DNA of 64,000 nucleotides from Volvox africanus (Eukaryota; Chlorophyta; Chlorophyceae; Chlamydomonadales; Volvocaceae), in assembly GCA_030268105.1 (NCBI GenBank), contig BSDZ01000094.1, positions 2,422,501-2,486,500 on the forward strand, read 5' to 3'. Shown here piece after piece: positions 8,819 through 20,428 of this stretch. The notes under the pieces were generated by a model, which was given only the letters and a program-made list of their open reading frames with translations, was not told the DNA's origin and did not search any database. The translations under genes were made by a program, and so were the position numbers. Position 1 is the stretch's first letter. The number at the start of each line of letters is the position of its first letter.

Positions 8819-11483
8819 CATGCGTGTGCATGCACACACACACACACACATACACACAAGAAAAAATATACATATTATGCTGCTGCATGTTTGGCCCATT
8901 CATTTCCCGTGAAATGAGAGGGCACATTATCTCCAACTTTGCATAAAGAACAGTGGGAAAACTCAAGAGAATTAGGATTTTGTTTTGTTTTGTTTTGAGG
9001 TATTTAATTGTCTTTTGACAGGAATGCTGTGGGCCACAGGTTCTCAGTTTAAACTTGCAATATCTACACAATATTTAAGCACGTGATCATTCGTGGCCTT
9101 GATTGTAATGACTGTGATGTTCATGTCTTGCTGTAACTGCTGATCCCTTATATGATTGTCCCTTTCGTTAATAAATCCGCAGATGCACAGACCTACCTGT
9201 CGCACACAGATCTAAACGTCGTTTTACTTATATCCTTACAGTGATTCCTGGTCCAGAAGAGCCATCAAGTATGGATGTTTATGTTTCACGGACACTTGAT
9301 GCATTTAAAGAATATGGGCCATATAGTGAAAGTTCACTTATGGTTATGGGCAATGACCGACAACTGTTTGAGCACAAGATCTTCTTAAGTGCTATATTTG
9401 CAGGTACGTCACGTTTGCATATGTACGCGCTCAAGCATGCTATTGTGTCTAAGAAATATGCACAAAATTTGGATAAGGGGTGTTAACACTGTGGGCAACT
9501 CACCCTGCAAACACGAGCACCAGGGCCCCTGACCGGGATGAGCCAAAGTGGGTATATATAATATTTGTGGCACTCCTTAAATATTTGGATATATGTTATA
9601 TATGTGTATAATGATAAGAATATTGTGATTGAGGCCAGCAAGACAGCTTGTTTACATAATTGACATAAGATTGGTACTTTGCATGTGTCCTTTTTGCTGT
9701 TTGCCTCATTTGCATGCATGCAGATACTCCTGCTAACAGGAAATTAAGTTTGTGGAACTCACACACATCAGCTACTGAATGTGGCCACTGCCTACTGAAG
9801 GGGGTGAGTGGTGAGGGTGGTGGCATGTACTTTCCTGGCTACGCAGTAGACGCTGATGTCAACTGCATTTTCGATGGTGTTATACCGGACATGGAAAATG
9901 CTCCCCTGTCAGCACGTTGTGGGGACCCAAGAATAATGGTCAGCCATGAAATGCATCTCAAGCGTGCAGCATTGGCTATGAAAGATCCTCAGTGGACTGG
10001 GATTGTAGGCTGTAAAGGCCTTAGCCCAATTATTCGAGAGCTTGACTACTGCAACTATAATGACGTCTTTGTCGTACCAGTTGCACATGCAGCCCTTTTT
10101 GGTGTTATAAAGCGTTTTTGGAACACTATTCTTGGAAAGCTTGGAAGACATGTCATGGACTACACCATTCTTGGCCCACAGCGGAAAATTATGGCACAGC
10201 GTGCAAGCCACATTATCACAACCAATGACCTTAACCGGCCGTATCGTGACATAGTAAAACACAGAGGTACCTGGACAATGGAGGACTGGTTGCATTGGTT
10301 AGATAGCTATTCAGTCTACATCCTTCATGAGGAAGACTCCCTGCAAAGCAGCACACCACTGATGCCAGTTGTCCAACGTGTTGTCGATGGTATTACCAAG
10401 TCCTTTAATATTAAGGTCATGTGGAACAATTTACGGACAGCACTACTGCATTACTTTCGTTATGATCCTTCGGACTTTTCAGCAGACGCCAACAATCATG
10501 CTGCGAGGCTGCTGAAGTCTTTCAGCATTGCAGCTGAACATGTCTTTGGGATACAGTTCTGTACTTACAACCTACATATCCTAGTCTGCAGACTGCGAGA
10601 GCAGGAGAATGCACGGGGGCACGTTGCATTTGCTACTGAGTTCTGGGTAGAGCGTGGAATGCAAATGATGAAGAGTATTGTTAAGTACAGATCACCTACC
10701 GTTCCAGAACTCGTACTTGCAGGTGGCTACCTTGCATCTCTTTGGCTCACACATCTCAAAGCTGCCCATCCTGAAACGTTTAGGACATTTGATGAATGGG
10801 TCCCAGGATACCGTGCAGATAATATTCAATTAAATCCCAGCAAAAGAGATGTTTTCTTAGATGAGGAGGACAGTGAGGGCTCACAGCTTCTTGGCCAGGG
10901 CTACATTGCTGATGCAGAACAGCGATCACACATTCTTGGTGGTATTCTGCGCACAGAGGAGACAGAAGATTTCATGGCCCGTACTAACTTATTACCATCG
11001 GTCCTACAAGACAGTGACATATACATTTTCAAGCGGGCACTGAAACGGAGAGATGAGGTGGTGCTTTCAGTGGATTATGCCAGGGCCACTAAGCGACAGT
11101 CTTACCATTTCAAGTGCAAGTATGGCCCTGGGGGTATGGTTTCAGAGAGTGACCCTAGGGTAAGCATTTTCATTGGGGAAATATTATTCTTTGCGCTGAT
11201 CCGTCCAAGGTGTGATGTGGCACCTGTAAAAGTTGCTGTCTGCAATCTGCACCGAGCTGAGGTGTTGAGGCCCAAGGAGCTTTACCGGGTGAAGGATTAC
11301 TCCAGGCGGGATGCCACGGTGAATGAGGTACGACAGGAAATACTCCTTAATTATTTTCCCAAGGAGGTTGGCATGATAGATTCAAAGGTCATTCGTTGCC
11401 GTGTCAACAATGAGCTAAGCTATTTCCTCACATATGTTACCTTCTCTCAGCTTCCGACCAATGATGGAGGTGAATATGCCTGA
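6196..11483 (+). CDS. CACTA/EnSpm-like transposase, six exons, with Ubl N-terminus
   Basis: Six exons join in frame through GT-AG introns: 6196-6727, 7084-7725, 7851-8191, 8396-8643, 9183-9403 and 9724-11483. The exon phases add up to 1,247 codons plus TGA. Exon 1 carries two hydrophobic segments and a ubiquitin-like domain. Exon 2 has a Cys/His finger (YACTQCPFTG...HMKRC) and an acidic Ser/Asp stretch. Exons 3-6 show the layout of plant Tnp2/TNPD transposases: FAQVYQFKTHSVG, then VIPGPEEPSSMDVY, then CGHC...YFPGY, then a segment where known family members have the D/E catalytic core. The product should cut and paste its own element. The first exon could belong to a separate gene; only the clean phase-1 junction at 6727/7084 ties it in. 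The start codon is the first Met of exon 1 and is not certain. Confidence 0.8.
8718..8818. repeat. (CG)/(TG)n dinucleotide array in transposase intron 4
   Basis: A run of CG then about 45 TG units lies wholly in intron 8644-9182, followed by a short CA run that could pair with it. Apparent reading frames of Cys-Val or Thr-His repeats here are artefacts. Confidence 0.95.
9480..9544 (+). repeat. SINE-like module inside transposase intron 5
   Basis: A segment starting TGTTAACACTGTGGGC and containing ACGAGCACCAGGG and CCTGACCGG matches the modules at 5410-5441 and 42781-42846 with scattered changes. It sits in intron 9404-9723 and so does not disturb the coding frame. Confidence 0.6.
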
Positions 11484-12887
11484 TCATTTGCTGCTGATTG
11501 GGTACATGTGCACAAGCACAATTAAAATGTAGTTGTGAACTCTTGTATGTAGCCTGTGCATGTTGTACCTAATATGGGGGCTGGGGTTTATTGATGCCGG
11601 ACATTGCTTGTAAAAAAGTGAGAGGCATGGTACATTTGATTTTGTGATCAATCAAGCCTCATGAACAGTGTATGGGGAACCAATTAGTTAGCATGGTAGG
11701 GTGCGGACTTGCTTTCTATTATTCCTTAAGCCCCAGGAAGAAGGGGCGGGGTTTACACAAGTGTACAGTTGCATGTTGTTTACCTTGGAAGGCTTAACTC
11801 CAGGGGATTGTGACTATATTGTCATTAGCTTCATTTGGTGGTTGATGGAAAAGGGTATACATCATGTGTATGGCAGATCTTGCGCCATGTTACCCGCGCC
11901 TTGGTGATGTTTTCTTGTTCTATCTGACTGCAGACCCTTTACTTTCCCGCATTTTTGCTGGGGTTTCCTTGCATGCATACGTATTCATATGTGGCGTTCA
12001 AGGTTAAGATCATGCAGACACATGCCGCTGGAGTGTGCTAGGAATAGGGAGTACCAGTACATGTATGTGCTTCCCTGTCTGCTGCTAAATAATGAATGTG
12101 TGGATTGATGTAATTGATTTGGGGACAGGATTCATTATGTTTGGTTGCTGCCCTTCGTTCAAAATCATAATGCATATGCTGCTAGGAAGTATCAAAGATA
12201 TGTGCACGCTTTTGTGGTAAGAAACAATTATGCTGGCTTCCAAAAGTCAATAGTTCCCTGGCATTTATCTGCTGTATTTACTTGCATGCATGCAGCTTCA
12301 TTCAGTGCATGCTATACGGGATGACAGAGTTGACACAATGTTTATTTATTGCTTTGAATGACATACAAACAGATGGACGACCATTCAAATAAAGGAAGTA
12401 AGTTAGAGTAGTCTAATAGCCTTCTTCTTTACGAACTGCAAATCGTTTGAATCTATAGGAGTACCAAGGTGGTCAAGTTAAGACTTCCGTACTGAAATCA
12501 GAACCTTAAGGGCTAAGCCTGGCCCAACAGCTGGACTTCTTCATATCATGAGTGAAATCACGATTTTGGCAGTTGGCATGGACTATTGGCGAATGACATA
12601 AACATTTTAAACAAGGTGTATAGGGCATACACATATCTTACACTTTCCTTTCATGCATATGCACAAATATGCATGCTCACGGGGTGTACTTCTTTGGTCG
12701 ACGTTGTACACAGTTGTCAGGTCGTCCATGTCATACGGTAGCAGTTCTGTTGGACAGGCAGCATATGTACAATTTCTGCAGCATCAACAGCTAATAATAT
12801 ATTTATAAAGGAATATTAATTGCTTCAGTAACGAATGGAGCCGCCTTCTGCTTATGATGGAATGACATGAAACTCTTTGCATCCCAG
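11484..12887 (+). other. Transposase 3' flank, no gene seen
   Basis: No exon with both a credible frame and splice sites was found. A TGTAA lies in the 3' flank at about 11608 and is a candidate poly(A) signal. Several ATGCATGCA runs occur, a motif frequent throughout the window. Confidence 0.5.
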
Positions 12888-13473
12888 AAACACTATTTCC
12901 TGAAAGTCAGGAACATTTTCAGTGTGTCATGCCTCGAACGGAGTCACTGGAAGGCAACATCGTGTTGGAGCTGCTAGATGGCATCGATGAAGGCAGCGGC
13001 AGCTTGGCTCAAAGCTTGGCTCTTCCTTGTTTAAGTAGCGATGAGAAGTGACTTCATTGTGACGTGGATGTTTAGAATTACCATTGCAAAGTTTGTACTT
13101 GTGATGCCCTGTCTATGTGCATTTTATGTTGTGATATGTTTTGGTAGCCAACGCCACCTGTACGCCTTGCTTGTAGGTGTGAGCTGCAGGATCTAAGGAA
13201 GAAAGTGCAGCTGCAGGAGGAAAGCCTGCATGTGGAGCAGGAACACTCGTTTTCTCTGCAAAGCGAGCTTGACACGGAGCGGCTTAAGCTCCAAAGCCAG
13301 GAAACGGATGTCAAATTGGAGTGGAGCGATCAGCAAGCTTGCAAAAGGAGCTCTTGGAAGTCAAGGAGAACTATAGGCTCTTGCACGAGGAAATGCGTGG
13401 CCGCCTTCGGAAAAGTGCCGAACTGGTTGACGAAGTAGCGAAACAGGTTCACAATGCTAGGAGGGTTGTCTGA
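12888..13473 (+). pseudogene. Coiled-coil gene of the CACTA element, frame broken
   Basis: Two coding-like blocks follow acceptor-like sites. Block 1 (12888 to about 13035) reads LFPESQEHFQCVMPRTESLEGN and continues acidic. Block 2 (from 13177, after ttgtag) is a heptad-rich coiled coil that begins CELQDLRKKVQLQEESLHVE. Near 13336 the coiled coil jumps from one frame to another (LQKELLEVKENYRLLHEEM) and continues to TGA at 13471-13473, so one base is missing or extra. In En/Spm elements a second DNA-binding gene (TnpA) accompanies the transposase. The position between the transposase and the CACTA right end suggests that role here, but no TnpA homology can be shown by eye. Confidence 0.45.
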
Positions 13474-14417
13474 CCTCAACACGCATACAGGCACAATAGG
13501 AGTACTCGCAAGCTTCTGAAGTTCATGATGGACATGGATAGCACATCAGAGAGTTAGGATGGTTTCGTTGCACCAGTACCTGGGAGCGAGGGCCAGCGGG
13601 ATGGGATGGAAGGCCAGGGTTCTGGGCAGCCCTCAGTACAGCACCGTCTAGAGGAATCATTGGGTTAGGAACGTGCTTGGAGTTTCTGGAGCCATGAAAC
13701 AATTTTGGTTAGGAATGTGCATGACGTTTTTTATGCGATGATAAAATAATAACCGTGCTGAAAATTGTGGCGTGAATCCGTTGAACTATTCATTCCCGTG
13801 CAGTGATTGAACTATTCTGCCTTGCCTTATGTCTGGATTTGGGAAGCATTGGGGTCATAGATTACGTCTCACACATGGTCATTTTCATGGTCAATTTTCG
13901 CACCTACGCAAAGCTGCTATGGTGCTTGCCGGACAAGGCTATATAATTTTGGGGGCCTGCTCGATGTGTAACTGTGGCTCTTGGTGACTTTGTTTGGGTC
14001 TCCATCTGGCAACATTGTTGCCTGGCTACTGTGTAAGGTTTGCTGTTGCCAACTTTCCGCGATCCTTACCCACGCTTCCTCTCTCCGGCAGCTTGCTGCT
14101 TAATAATTAGAAACCCTTCCATCATTAGAAAGGTAGCCATGAACAGCCATGTGTGGCACTTCAGAGTTTTATGTTAAAAAGTAAGCCACATTTACAGGTT
14201 CTAAATCCATATAATGGTAGCGATTTAGCGATGTTAACAAGCGTTCACCAGAGCAATCTCTTGTACAACGACTAGTATTCATAGCGCTATCCTAAATTGA
14301 AATTAACTTTGAAGATATTTTATGCACAAAGTCTCCAATGCTACTGCACAATAAGAGCAAGTAAGCAAACTAAATAAATCCGGCGAACCCGTGCTCCGAA
14401 CTTTATTATGTGCTATC
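13474..14417. other. No gene seen
   Basis: No open frame longer than background and no recognised repeat. It probably belongs to the interior of the CACTA-like element. Confidence 0.4.
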
Positions 14418-14817
14418 TACATAAACTTTGCGTAAACTGCGTTACAGTGCGTTACGTGCGTATGGTAACGCAATGTACGCAAGATATACGCAAGCTGTTT
14501 GCGTACAGTTAACGCGTGCGTTAGGTTTGCGATCGCGTGCGTTAGGTTTGCGTTAGGCTCGCGTTAGAACATATGCAAGCCCCCGATTTTCGAGCACCAC
14601 GAAACGTAATAAAAATTACAGGGAACTTTTATAATCATTATAAATATTGTTTTCATTTAAACGAACTTGAAAACGACGCACTATAACAGACGTTCTGTCC
14701 AGTTTTCTATTTCTTTGCGTTAGGCTCACGTTAGGCTAACGCAACCGCTAACGCACAAAACGCACACATACGCGCCCTAACGCAGCCTAACGCGAGCCTA
14801 ACGCACGAATCTGTTGT
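14418..14817 (-). mobile_element. CACTA transposon right terminus with subterminal repeats
   Basis: Read from the minus strand, the end is CACTATAACAACAGATTCG, starting exactly where a gypsy reverse transcriptase is interrupted after its CIDY codons. CACTA is the diagnostic terminus of EnSpm/CACTA transposons. The adjoining 400 bp holds more than ten copies of the 8-mer GCGTTAGG or its complement in both orientations, as expected for transposase-binding subterminal repeats. An internal CACTATAACAGACG at about 14677 is a second, diverged terminus-like copy. A matching left terminus was not found, so the target-site duplication cannot be read. Confidence 0.65.
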
Positions 14818-16255
14818 TATAGTGATAGTCAATGCACATTCTCAGAGTCCCATCCTTCTTTCCCACAAACAGAATAGGGGCGGAGTATGGGGATGTGCTT
14901 GGCCGTATCATACCTTTTTTCAGCAGCTCAGTAACCTGTCGTTTGACCTCGTCCAGCTCCAAGGGGCTTAGCCGATACATGGGGCGGGAAACGGGTACTG
15001 CACCAGGCACCAAAGGTATGGTGTGATCCACAGGCCGCATTGGAGGCTTACCAGGGACCTCCTGGAATATATCTGCATATTCCTGTAACAGGGCCTCAAG
15101 CTCAGGGTCAGTGGCATCAGCTGGGATAGAAGTTGCATTCAGGTACAACTTGGGCCGTACTAGTAAAGCATGGGCCCCCTTGCGAATCATGCGAACTGCT
15201 GCTTTTCTGCCAACAACTTCAGGTTCAGTGTGCTGACAGATAGCAGTGGTTGCATAATTAAAGCAAGGCGCAGGTGTCATCTGATCTGGTGGCTGTCCGG
15301 CAGTAGTAAAGGGTACCTTGCAGACTAGATTCCCCAGGCGCAAAGATTTAGACTCATAGTCAAGGACAGCCCCATACTGTGCTAGCGTGGAAGAACCCAA
15401 GATATACGTGGCAGCGTCAGTTAGCTCAGGCAACACGTATGGGCGGACATTTAACCTTAAAGGACCTGCAGATAGACGAAGATTAACCTGCCCCAAGATA
15501 GCCTGCTTACCCCCATCAGCAAGGGTAACTTCTGACCAGGAGCATGGGCTAGGTTTCAGGCCAAGCTGCGTAACCACTGATGCCGAAATGAAATCATCAC
15601 TGGCTCCAGAGTCGGCTAGGGCGGTGAACGTACGACCTGCCGTACTTACGGTGATCAGAGGTACGCCAGCACCTATCAGGGCAGCAGCTTTAGGCAAGCA
15701 GAGAACTGAAATACAGGGTTCAGTCTCAGGCAAGCCCTCCTGAACCGGTTTAGGAGCAGCAAACCAGACGTCAACAGAGTATGGGCTTCCAGGGAGCTGA
15801 ACGACCTCACCTGCCATATCAAGGCTATGGAAAAGAGCCGTCCCTGGATTAAACCTTAAGACCCGTTGCATTCCCGACAGAAAAGAAGGGTTGCGTCGGG
15901 ACACATACTCAGGCAGCAAGATGCATGCTGAGGTATCAGGGTGTTGACGTTTGCATGCCCTAAAGTGAGCTAATTGCTTCTGTAGCTCGCAGAGTGAAGA
16001 GGGAGTGAACAAGATAGTATGCCCACCCAAGTTAGCAGAGGATAGGGGGCGACCTTGAGGCTCAAACAGATTACAAAAGCCATCAAAGCCGGCACGGATA
16101 GTTCGTGCATCAAAAGAAAAACGTCTCCCTATCACCTGCTCCACTTGGTTTAAAACAGAGGGCAAAAGAGCCCGTACTGCACGGCACTTTGCTACCATCT
16201 GGCCCACAACAAAGACCCCAGGTGGTGATCCCTCTATACCAGCCTGGGCAAGTTC
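14818..16255 (-). CDS. Ty3/gypsy pol (protease + start of RT), truncated
   Basis: The minus-strand frame continues in phase from gag after one TAG. It includes an N-terminal Pol segment (LLPSVLNQVEQVIGRRF), an aspartic protease with the ADSGASDDFI motif, the conserved linker [11 protein letters not shown], and the RT N-terminus ([41 protein letters not shown]). It stops abruptly in the CIDY codons at 14818, where CACTA-transposon DNA begins. The RT catalytic site, RNase H, integrase and 3' LTR are absent from the window. The sequence is clearly homologous to the pol at 32543-36604 but is a different family. Confidence 0.88.
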
Positions 16256-17635
16256 CTAGTGGTCCTTACCCTTATTTTTCTCCGCCCCCAGCATTGGGCA
16301 GGAGTCGACCCTATGTTGGTCGGAACCGCAACGGAGGCACATCCCATGTTGTTTACGAAAATGGAACTCCCGTCTAGTACATTTGAATGTGGTTAGATAC
16401 TCCGCCAGGTTCTGCTTAGGCCCCTTCTTCTGCACATGGCCCCCTTTTGGGGCCAAGTGCCTCCCCTGCTGTCCGCCGCCCCTCTTAGACTTACCGGCGC
16501 CCTTAACCTGCCGCGGCTGATCCTCGTGCCCGGTGATGCCTGGACGAACGGATGCAGCCCGCGGTTTTTTGGTCGGGGGCGCCGGGGTCTCCTCGTCAGG
16601 GTCGTCGCAGGCCATGTCCTGTACCGACAGCATGTTCATTTTGGGACGGGCCAGTTTGTCAGATTCCCGTCGGGCCAGTAACCTAAGTTCAGCTCCCAAG
16701 GAGAACTGAACCAAGTCTGTATATGACTTAAAGGTTTTACCCGACAGGTCAGTTGCACAGTCCCCACTAAGGTCGGATGAGAGGCCCTGCTGAAACCAAA
16801 ACACACGCTCACTATCAGACAGGTCCGCAATGGGCGTGACAAGAGCCTCAAAGCGGCTCTGATAGGCAGAGACAGTTTCTCCAGGGCGCATGCGGTATTT
16901 GCCAGCATTTAATTTCAGGCGTGCCTCAGTGTCACGTGACTGGACCTGGGGTGCAAAACGGACAAGCAGTGCTTCTAGCAGTTCCTCAGATGTATAGGAA
17001 TCCCTTGCGTTAGTCCATTGATCGTGCCATAATCTTGCCGCGCCTTCAAAGGCAGTGGCCAAGAAAAGACGGCGCGTAGAGTCCTGTTGACCCCCACGGG
17101 CTGTGGCAAAGTAGTTCCTAACATTACGGACAAAGGCCCGTGTTAGAGGCGCAGCAACTCGTCCTAAATCAGAAAGCTTAACATCCATAGGGATATTCAG
17201 CTTAGGCACTGCGATCGCTATTTTTATCACCTCGTCCTCATGTCCAGTATGAGGAGGCCCAGGTGGCCTGGAAGAGGTGCCCGCAACAGCAGCACAAGTT
17301 GTTGCGGCAGCAGCGGGAGCCATCCCAGGAATATCCATGGCACCAGGTGTCAAATGGTTTGACACTACAGCAGGGCCATGAACATAAAAAGGGGATGGGG
17401 CATAAATAGGTGATGTAGGTGCCTCAGGGGATGCTGTGTCGCCTTGCCTGGGAATAGGTGAAGGCTGGTTTGGAAGGTCGATACCACCTGCCACAGCAGC
17501 ATTTGGTGGCTGTGTCAACCTAGAGAGCCATTCCCACCTATTCGCTTGGCTAGCATTAGCAGCAATCCGGCCAACAAACTGAAAGGTGTTGGCAGCAAGA
17601 GCCGAGACAGCATTCGCTAAGTTCGAGGCTTGCAT
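16256..17635 (-). CDS. Ty3/gypsy gag with CCHC zinc knuckle
   Basis: A 459-codon frame. The central part is a retrotransposon gag domain (FLATAFEGAARLWHDQWTNA, then YQSRFEALVTPIADLSDSE). The C-terminus has a canonical CX2CX4HX4C knuckle (CLRCGSDQHRVDSC). The frame ends in TAG at 16258-16256 and continues in the same frame into pol. Gag forms the cytoplasmic particle that packages the RNA. The first Met (17635) may not be the true start: the frame is open upstream to a polypyrimidine-cag acceptor-like site near 17690. Confidence 0.88.
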   Translation of the reverse strand: MQASNLANAVSALAANTFQFVGRIAANASQANRWEWLSRLTQPPNAAVAGGIDLPNQPSPIPRQGDTASPEAPTSPIYAPSPFYVHGPAVVSNHLTPGAMDIPGMAPAAAATTCAAVAGTSSRPPGPPHTGHEDEVIKIAIAVPKLNIPMDVKLSDLGRVAAPLTRAFVRNVRNYFATARGGQQDSTRRLFLATAFEGAARLWHDQWTNARDSYTSEELLEALLVRFAPQVQSRDTEARLKLNAGKYRMRPGETVSAYQSRFEALVTPIADLSDSERVFWFQQGLSSDLSGDCATDLSGKTFKSYTDLVQFSLGAELRLLARRESDKLARPKMNMLSVQDMACDDPDEETPAPPTKKPRAASVRPGITGHEDQPRQVKGAGKSKRGGGQQGRHLAPKGGHVQKKGPKQNLAEYLTTFKCTRREFHFRKQHGMCLRCGSDQHRVDSCPMLGAEKNKGKDH

Positions 17636-18188
17636 ATTGTATGCCTGAAAGCCTAACAGATTGAACTGCGAGTGACTGTTCTGGCAAAAGGCAAAGCAAA
17701 GGCAAGGACCAGGGCCTACCCAACGCTTGGATGCCTTCGATGAACTTCAAAAATTTTGAAGTCCGCGCGTGAAGTTGATTTGCGATGGATCGGAGTGACT
17801 GGGCAGAAGTGCCGCTCCGACGGGTCTGAGGTGTTGACACTGCAGAAGCAATCACGGCGGTTGGAACAAACACAATACCTTTCAAGTAATAGAGATATAT
17901 ATGTATTAGTGAAAGTCGAAGTGAATTCACGAAGTCGACTCCTCGTTGGATTCGAAGGTACTATCAAACCCGCAACTACAGGGATTCCTCAGCAAAACTG
18001 CAATACAAGTTCTAGATAGAAAGCAGTGTTGCAGGAAGATATTACCTAACAGAGAAGGCAGAATTGTCTAGGTCGCGAGCCACGTTGACCGCGACTAACT
18101 TAGAGATTGACTTTAACAGAAAGCACAGCCAAACTCACAGAGAGCAGGTTCTAAATGTCACTAGACTAATTTCGTGAATATTACAGAC

Positions 18189-18288
18189 CGGTGGTAGCCG
18201 CGGCGAAAATGGCGGCGCTCAGCTCCTCAGGCAATGTCTCCATGTCCAGAGGGATGTCGGCAGGAGGAAGATCGTGGTCGATGTCCAT
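18189..18288 (-). CDS. Short conserved leader exon (ORF0) of the minus gypsy element
   Basis: ATG at 18288 opens a 33-codon acidic peptide (MDIDHDLPPADIPLDMETLP...) ending ...FAAATT plus one base, directly followed by a GT donor (gtctgtaat). The same arrangement, with an AAAS ending and GT donor, occurs upstream of gag at 30908-30995 and, decayed, at about 28397-28485. Conservation between families suggests a real spliced N-terminal exon or a regulatory upstream ORF. The matching acceptor is not settled. Confidence 0.45.
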
Positions 18289-18416
18289 TTATAAAAGGGC
18301 AGCTTGAGTGGCTTGAGCGCGTTGCGCGGTTAGAGTGGCTTGAGCAGTTACCACAGAAAGACTTGAGAAGGCTTGAACGATTTCAGCGGAAGACTTGACG
18401 AGACGTCCCAGGGAGG

Positions 18417-18432
18417 AACGGTCTCGATACCA
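18417..18432 (-). promoter_or_regulatory. Primer-binding site of the minus gypsy element
   Basis: On the minus strand TGGTATCGAGACCG lies three bases after the LTR end. It matches the site TGGTATCGAGACAGG at 30844 and the general form of initiator-Met tRNA primer sites. Confidence 0.75.
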
Positions 18433-18435
18433 GCT

Positions 18436-18855
18436 TGTTGTATATGGTACCCACGAAGGGTGGTATCAAAAGATACCGGTTGTTGTGCCAGAGCCCGATT
18501 AAGTAGAGCCGCCGACTAGGTCGTACTTGAGAGACCATAAGGCCTCGAACCGGGCGTGACCTTCAGAAGTCACCACTACAACCGGAGATTCAGTGAACCA
18601 GGAACCAGATGTTCCACCATTTACCATTCAGGCGGTAAATGGCCCATTCCATACAGGTTATGGAGTAACCGACAGGTTCGGATGTTTCAGGAAATCGGTT
18701 AGTATTGGTCGTCGACAGCCAAGACCAGATCCACAAATCGAATGCCAGATGGGAACATGAAACAGTTAATCTGATAATTAAATATTATATCATTAAATAT
18801 TAAACAGATAATTATTATACTTAATGAATTACCAAAATGCATTAAGGATACAACA
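18436..18855 (-). repeat. 420-bp LTR (5') of the minus gypsy element
   Basis: TG...CA ends (minus: TGTTGTATCC ... ATACAACA), with a primer-binding site next to its inner edge. It is much shorter than the 815-840-bp LTRs of the other gypsy families here. It lies just inside the primer-binding site of another minus-strand LTR element (18878-19710), so the 420-bp element inserted into that element's leader. Confidence 0.8.
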
Positions 18856-18877
18856 CGAACCTGTCTCGATACCAATT

Positions 18878-19710
18878 TGTTGTACCTCTCCTTCGTGTTT
18901 GCTCATCAGTATCTGCGCGTCTGAAGGCTTGCGACACCAATGCGCGAGCACTCGCAAGTACAGCAAGGCAAGCGCGAGCAAACAGAGACAGCGGAAGACT
19001 TCAAGACAGGAAGAGATATAACTTACAGTCTTACAGATCGAAGCGGTGCAATGGACGTAATCGCCGTCAGCGCCAGAAGCAAGCAATCATCACGCGGCGG
19101 TGATAGCGAAGTTTAGGCTTAGCTCGGGCTAAGTAGGATAGCGTATAGCAATAATAATGTAGAACACACGAGTGTTCTCCAGTGTCGAATATCTTCTCTT
19201 GCTTAGCCGTCCTCGCATCTGTTATACTCGTAGCATCGCAATGTCGTACGATTCACACTAGGAGGCCGATCCTAAGTGTGACAACCCTACTGCGTATAGG
19301 CGATGTCCATGTATAACAACGTATAAGCCTTTCCGGCATTCGCATGATGCAAGGGTCCGAATAACGATATTCGGTTGCAAGGCATGCATCGCGACGAGTG
19401 CGGCGCTCTAAACGTGTGCTGTAATGAAGTAATATTATATCAAATAATATTACTTATCGTTCCATAGCACGAGCATAATGCGCACTTCAATGATTCGGTA
19501 TTTCATGCATGCTAGGCGGATTTGCCATGATGCGATGTCGCGATGGATAATGATAACATGCCAAATGCATATATAAATGTATGCGAATACATCTATATCA
19601 TGCAGGTTCATTCATATGCAATAGTCATTCATGCATTCATCAAGATAGCACTCCGCCTCGTAGGGTCGCATCGACCTACGCATCGGCGGGAAACAAACCG
19701 TAGCACAACA
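18878..19710 (-). repeat. LTR of A type, minus orientation, with primer-binding site
   Basis: 833 bp with TG...CA ends, clearly the reverse complement of the 824-bp LTR at 30017-30840. Its primer-binding site (TGGTATCGAGACAGG on the minus strand) occupies about 18860-18875. The interior is missing beyond that point because another element is inserted. Confidence 0.85.
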
Positions 19711-19810
19711 ACAGCCTCATAACGGGGCCATCTCAACGGTGTCATAAAAATACTTCCATAGTAAAGAGCATGAATTTTTAGGGTTTAGTAATAGTACCAT
19801 CGTATTCCGA

Positions 19811-20428
19811 AAACTGCTTTCCAGACCCCCTTTGGTCACTTCGAGTACACGGTCTTGTCATTTGGACTTACTAATGAGCCCGCCACATTTCAAGCAGTGA
19901 TGGACCGCATGTCCAGACCATATATCGACAGGTTCATCGTTCGTTCGTGGAGCATCTAGGCAAGTGAAACGATCTTTGGTTGTGAATGGACGGCTCAACA
20001 ACACAAATCGTCGTGCCGATCGACGACACCCTGCACTACGATATTCTTGCTCGGTTCCACGAGGACCCATTAGCAGAACACCCGGGAAGCAAGCAAGCGG
20101 ACGGTACATGAGTACCTGGTCAAATGGACTGACTATTCTAGTGAGCATAACTCTTGGGAACCGATGTGCAACTTCTCGCCAGAAATGAAGCCCCTATTAG
20201 AGGAAGCTCGTCTACGTGCCACACAGACCCAATGATCTCTGCAGTCGATGCTGTACGATGCAGCAAGGACGCTGCATACGGGAGGGGGGATAATAGGATA
20301 CGCATGGTAGGAAATGTAGCCGTGGAGCTATCCCTACCCTCTGACATGAATATTCACCCCACATTTCATATCTCCCTTATTCGCCCTTATCGCGGTACAG
20401 CACCTGTTACAAAGGACGCCGATGCCCC
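19811..20428 (+). pseudogene. Mosaic of out-of-order gypsy pol fragments
   Basis: In order: an RT piece (19811-19945; [20 protein letters not shown]), an integrase zinc-finger piece (about 20010-20098; [14 protein letters not shown]), a chromodomain tail with TGA and a polypurine tract (20099-20292), then an integrase C-terminal piece (20300-20428; [19 protein letters not shown]). The integrase end comes after the chromodomain, the reverse of the normal order, so this is a rearranged scrap and not a decayed single copy. Confidence 0.75.

Noticed and set aside
8687..9071. Cys-Val and Thr-His repeat frames
   Set aside because: Translations of the (TG)n array inside a transposase intron.
14418..14817. 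GCGTTAGG clusters as a possible telomere-like repeat
   Set aside because: Irregular spacing, both orientations and a CACTA terminus next to them fit subterminal transposon repeats; the algal telomere unit is TTTTAGGG.
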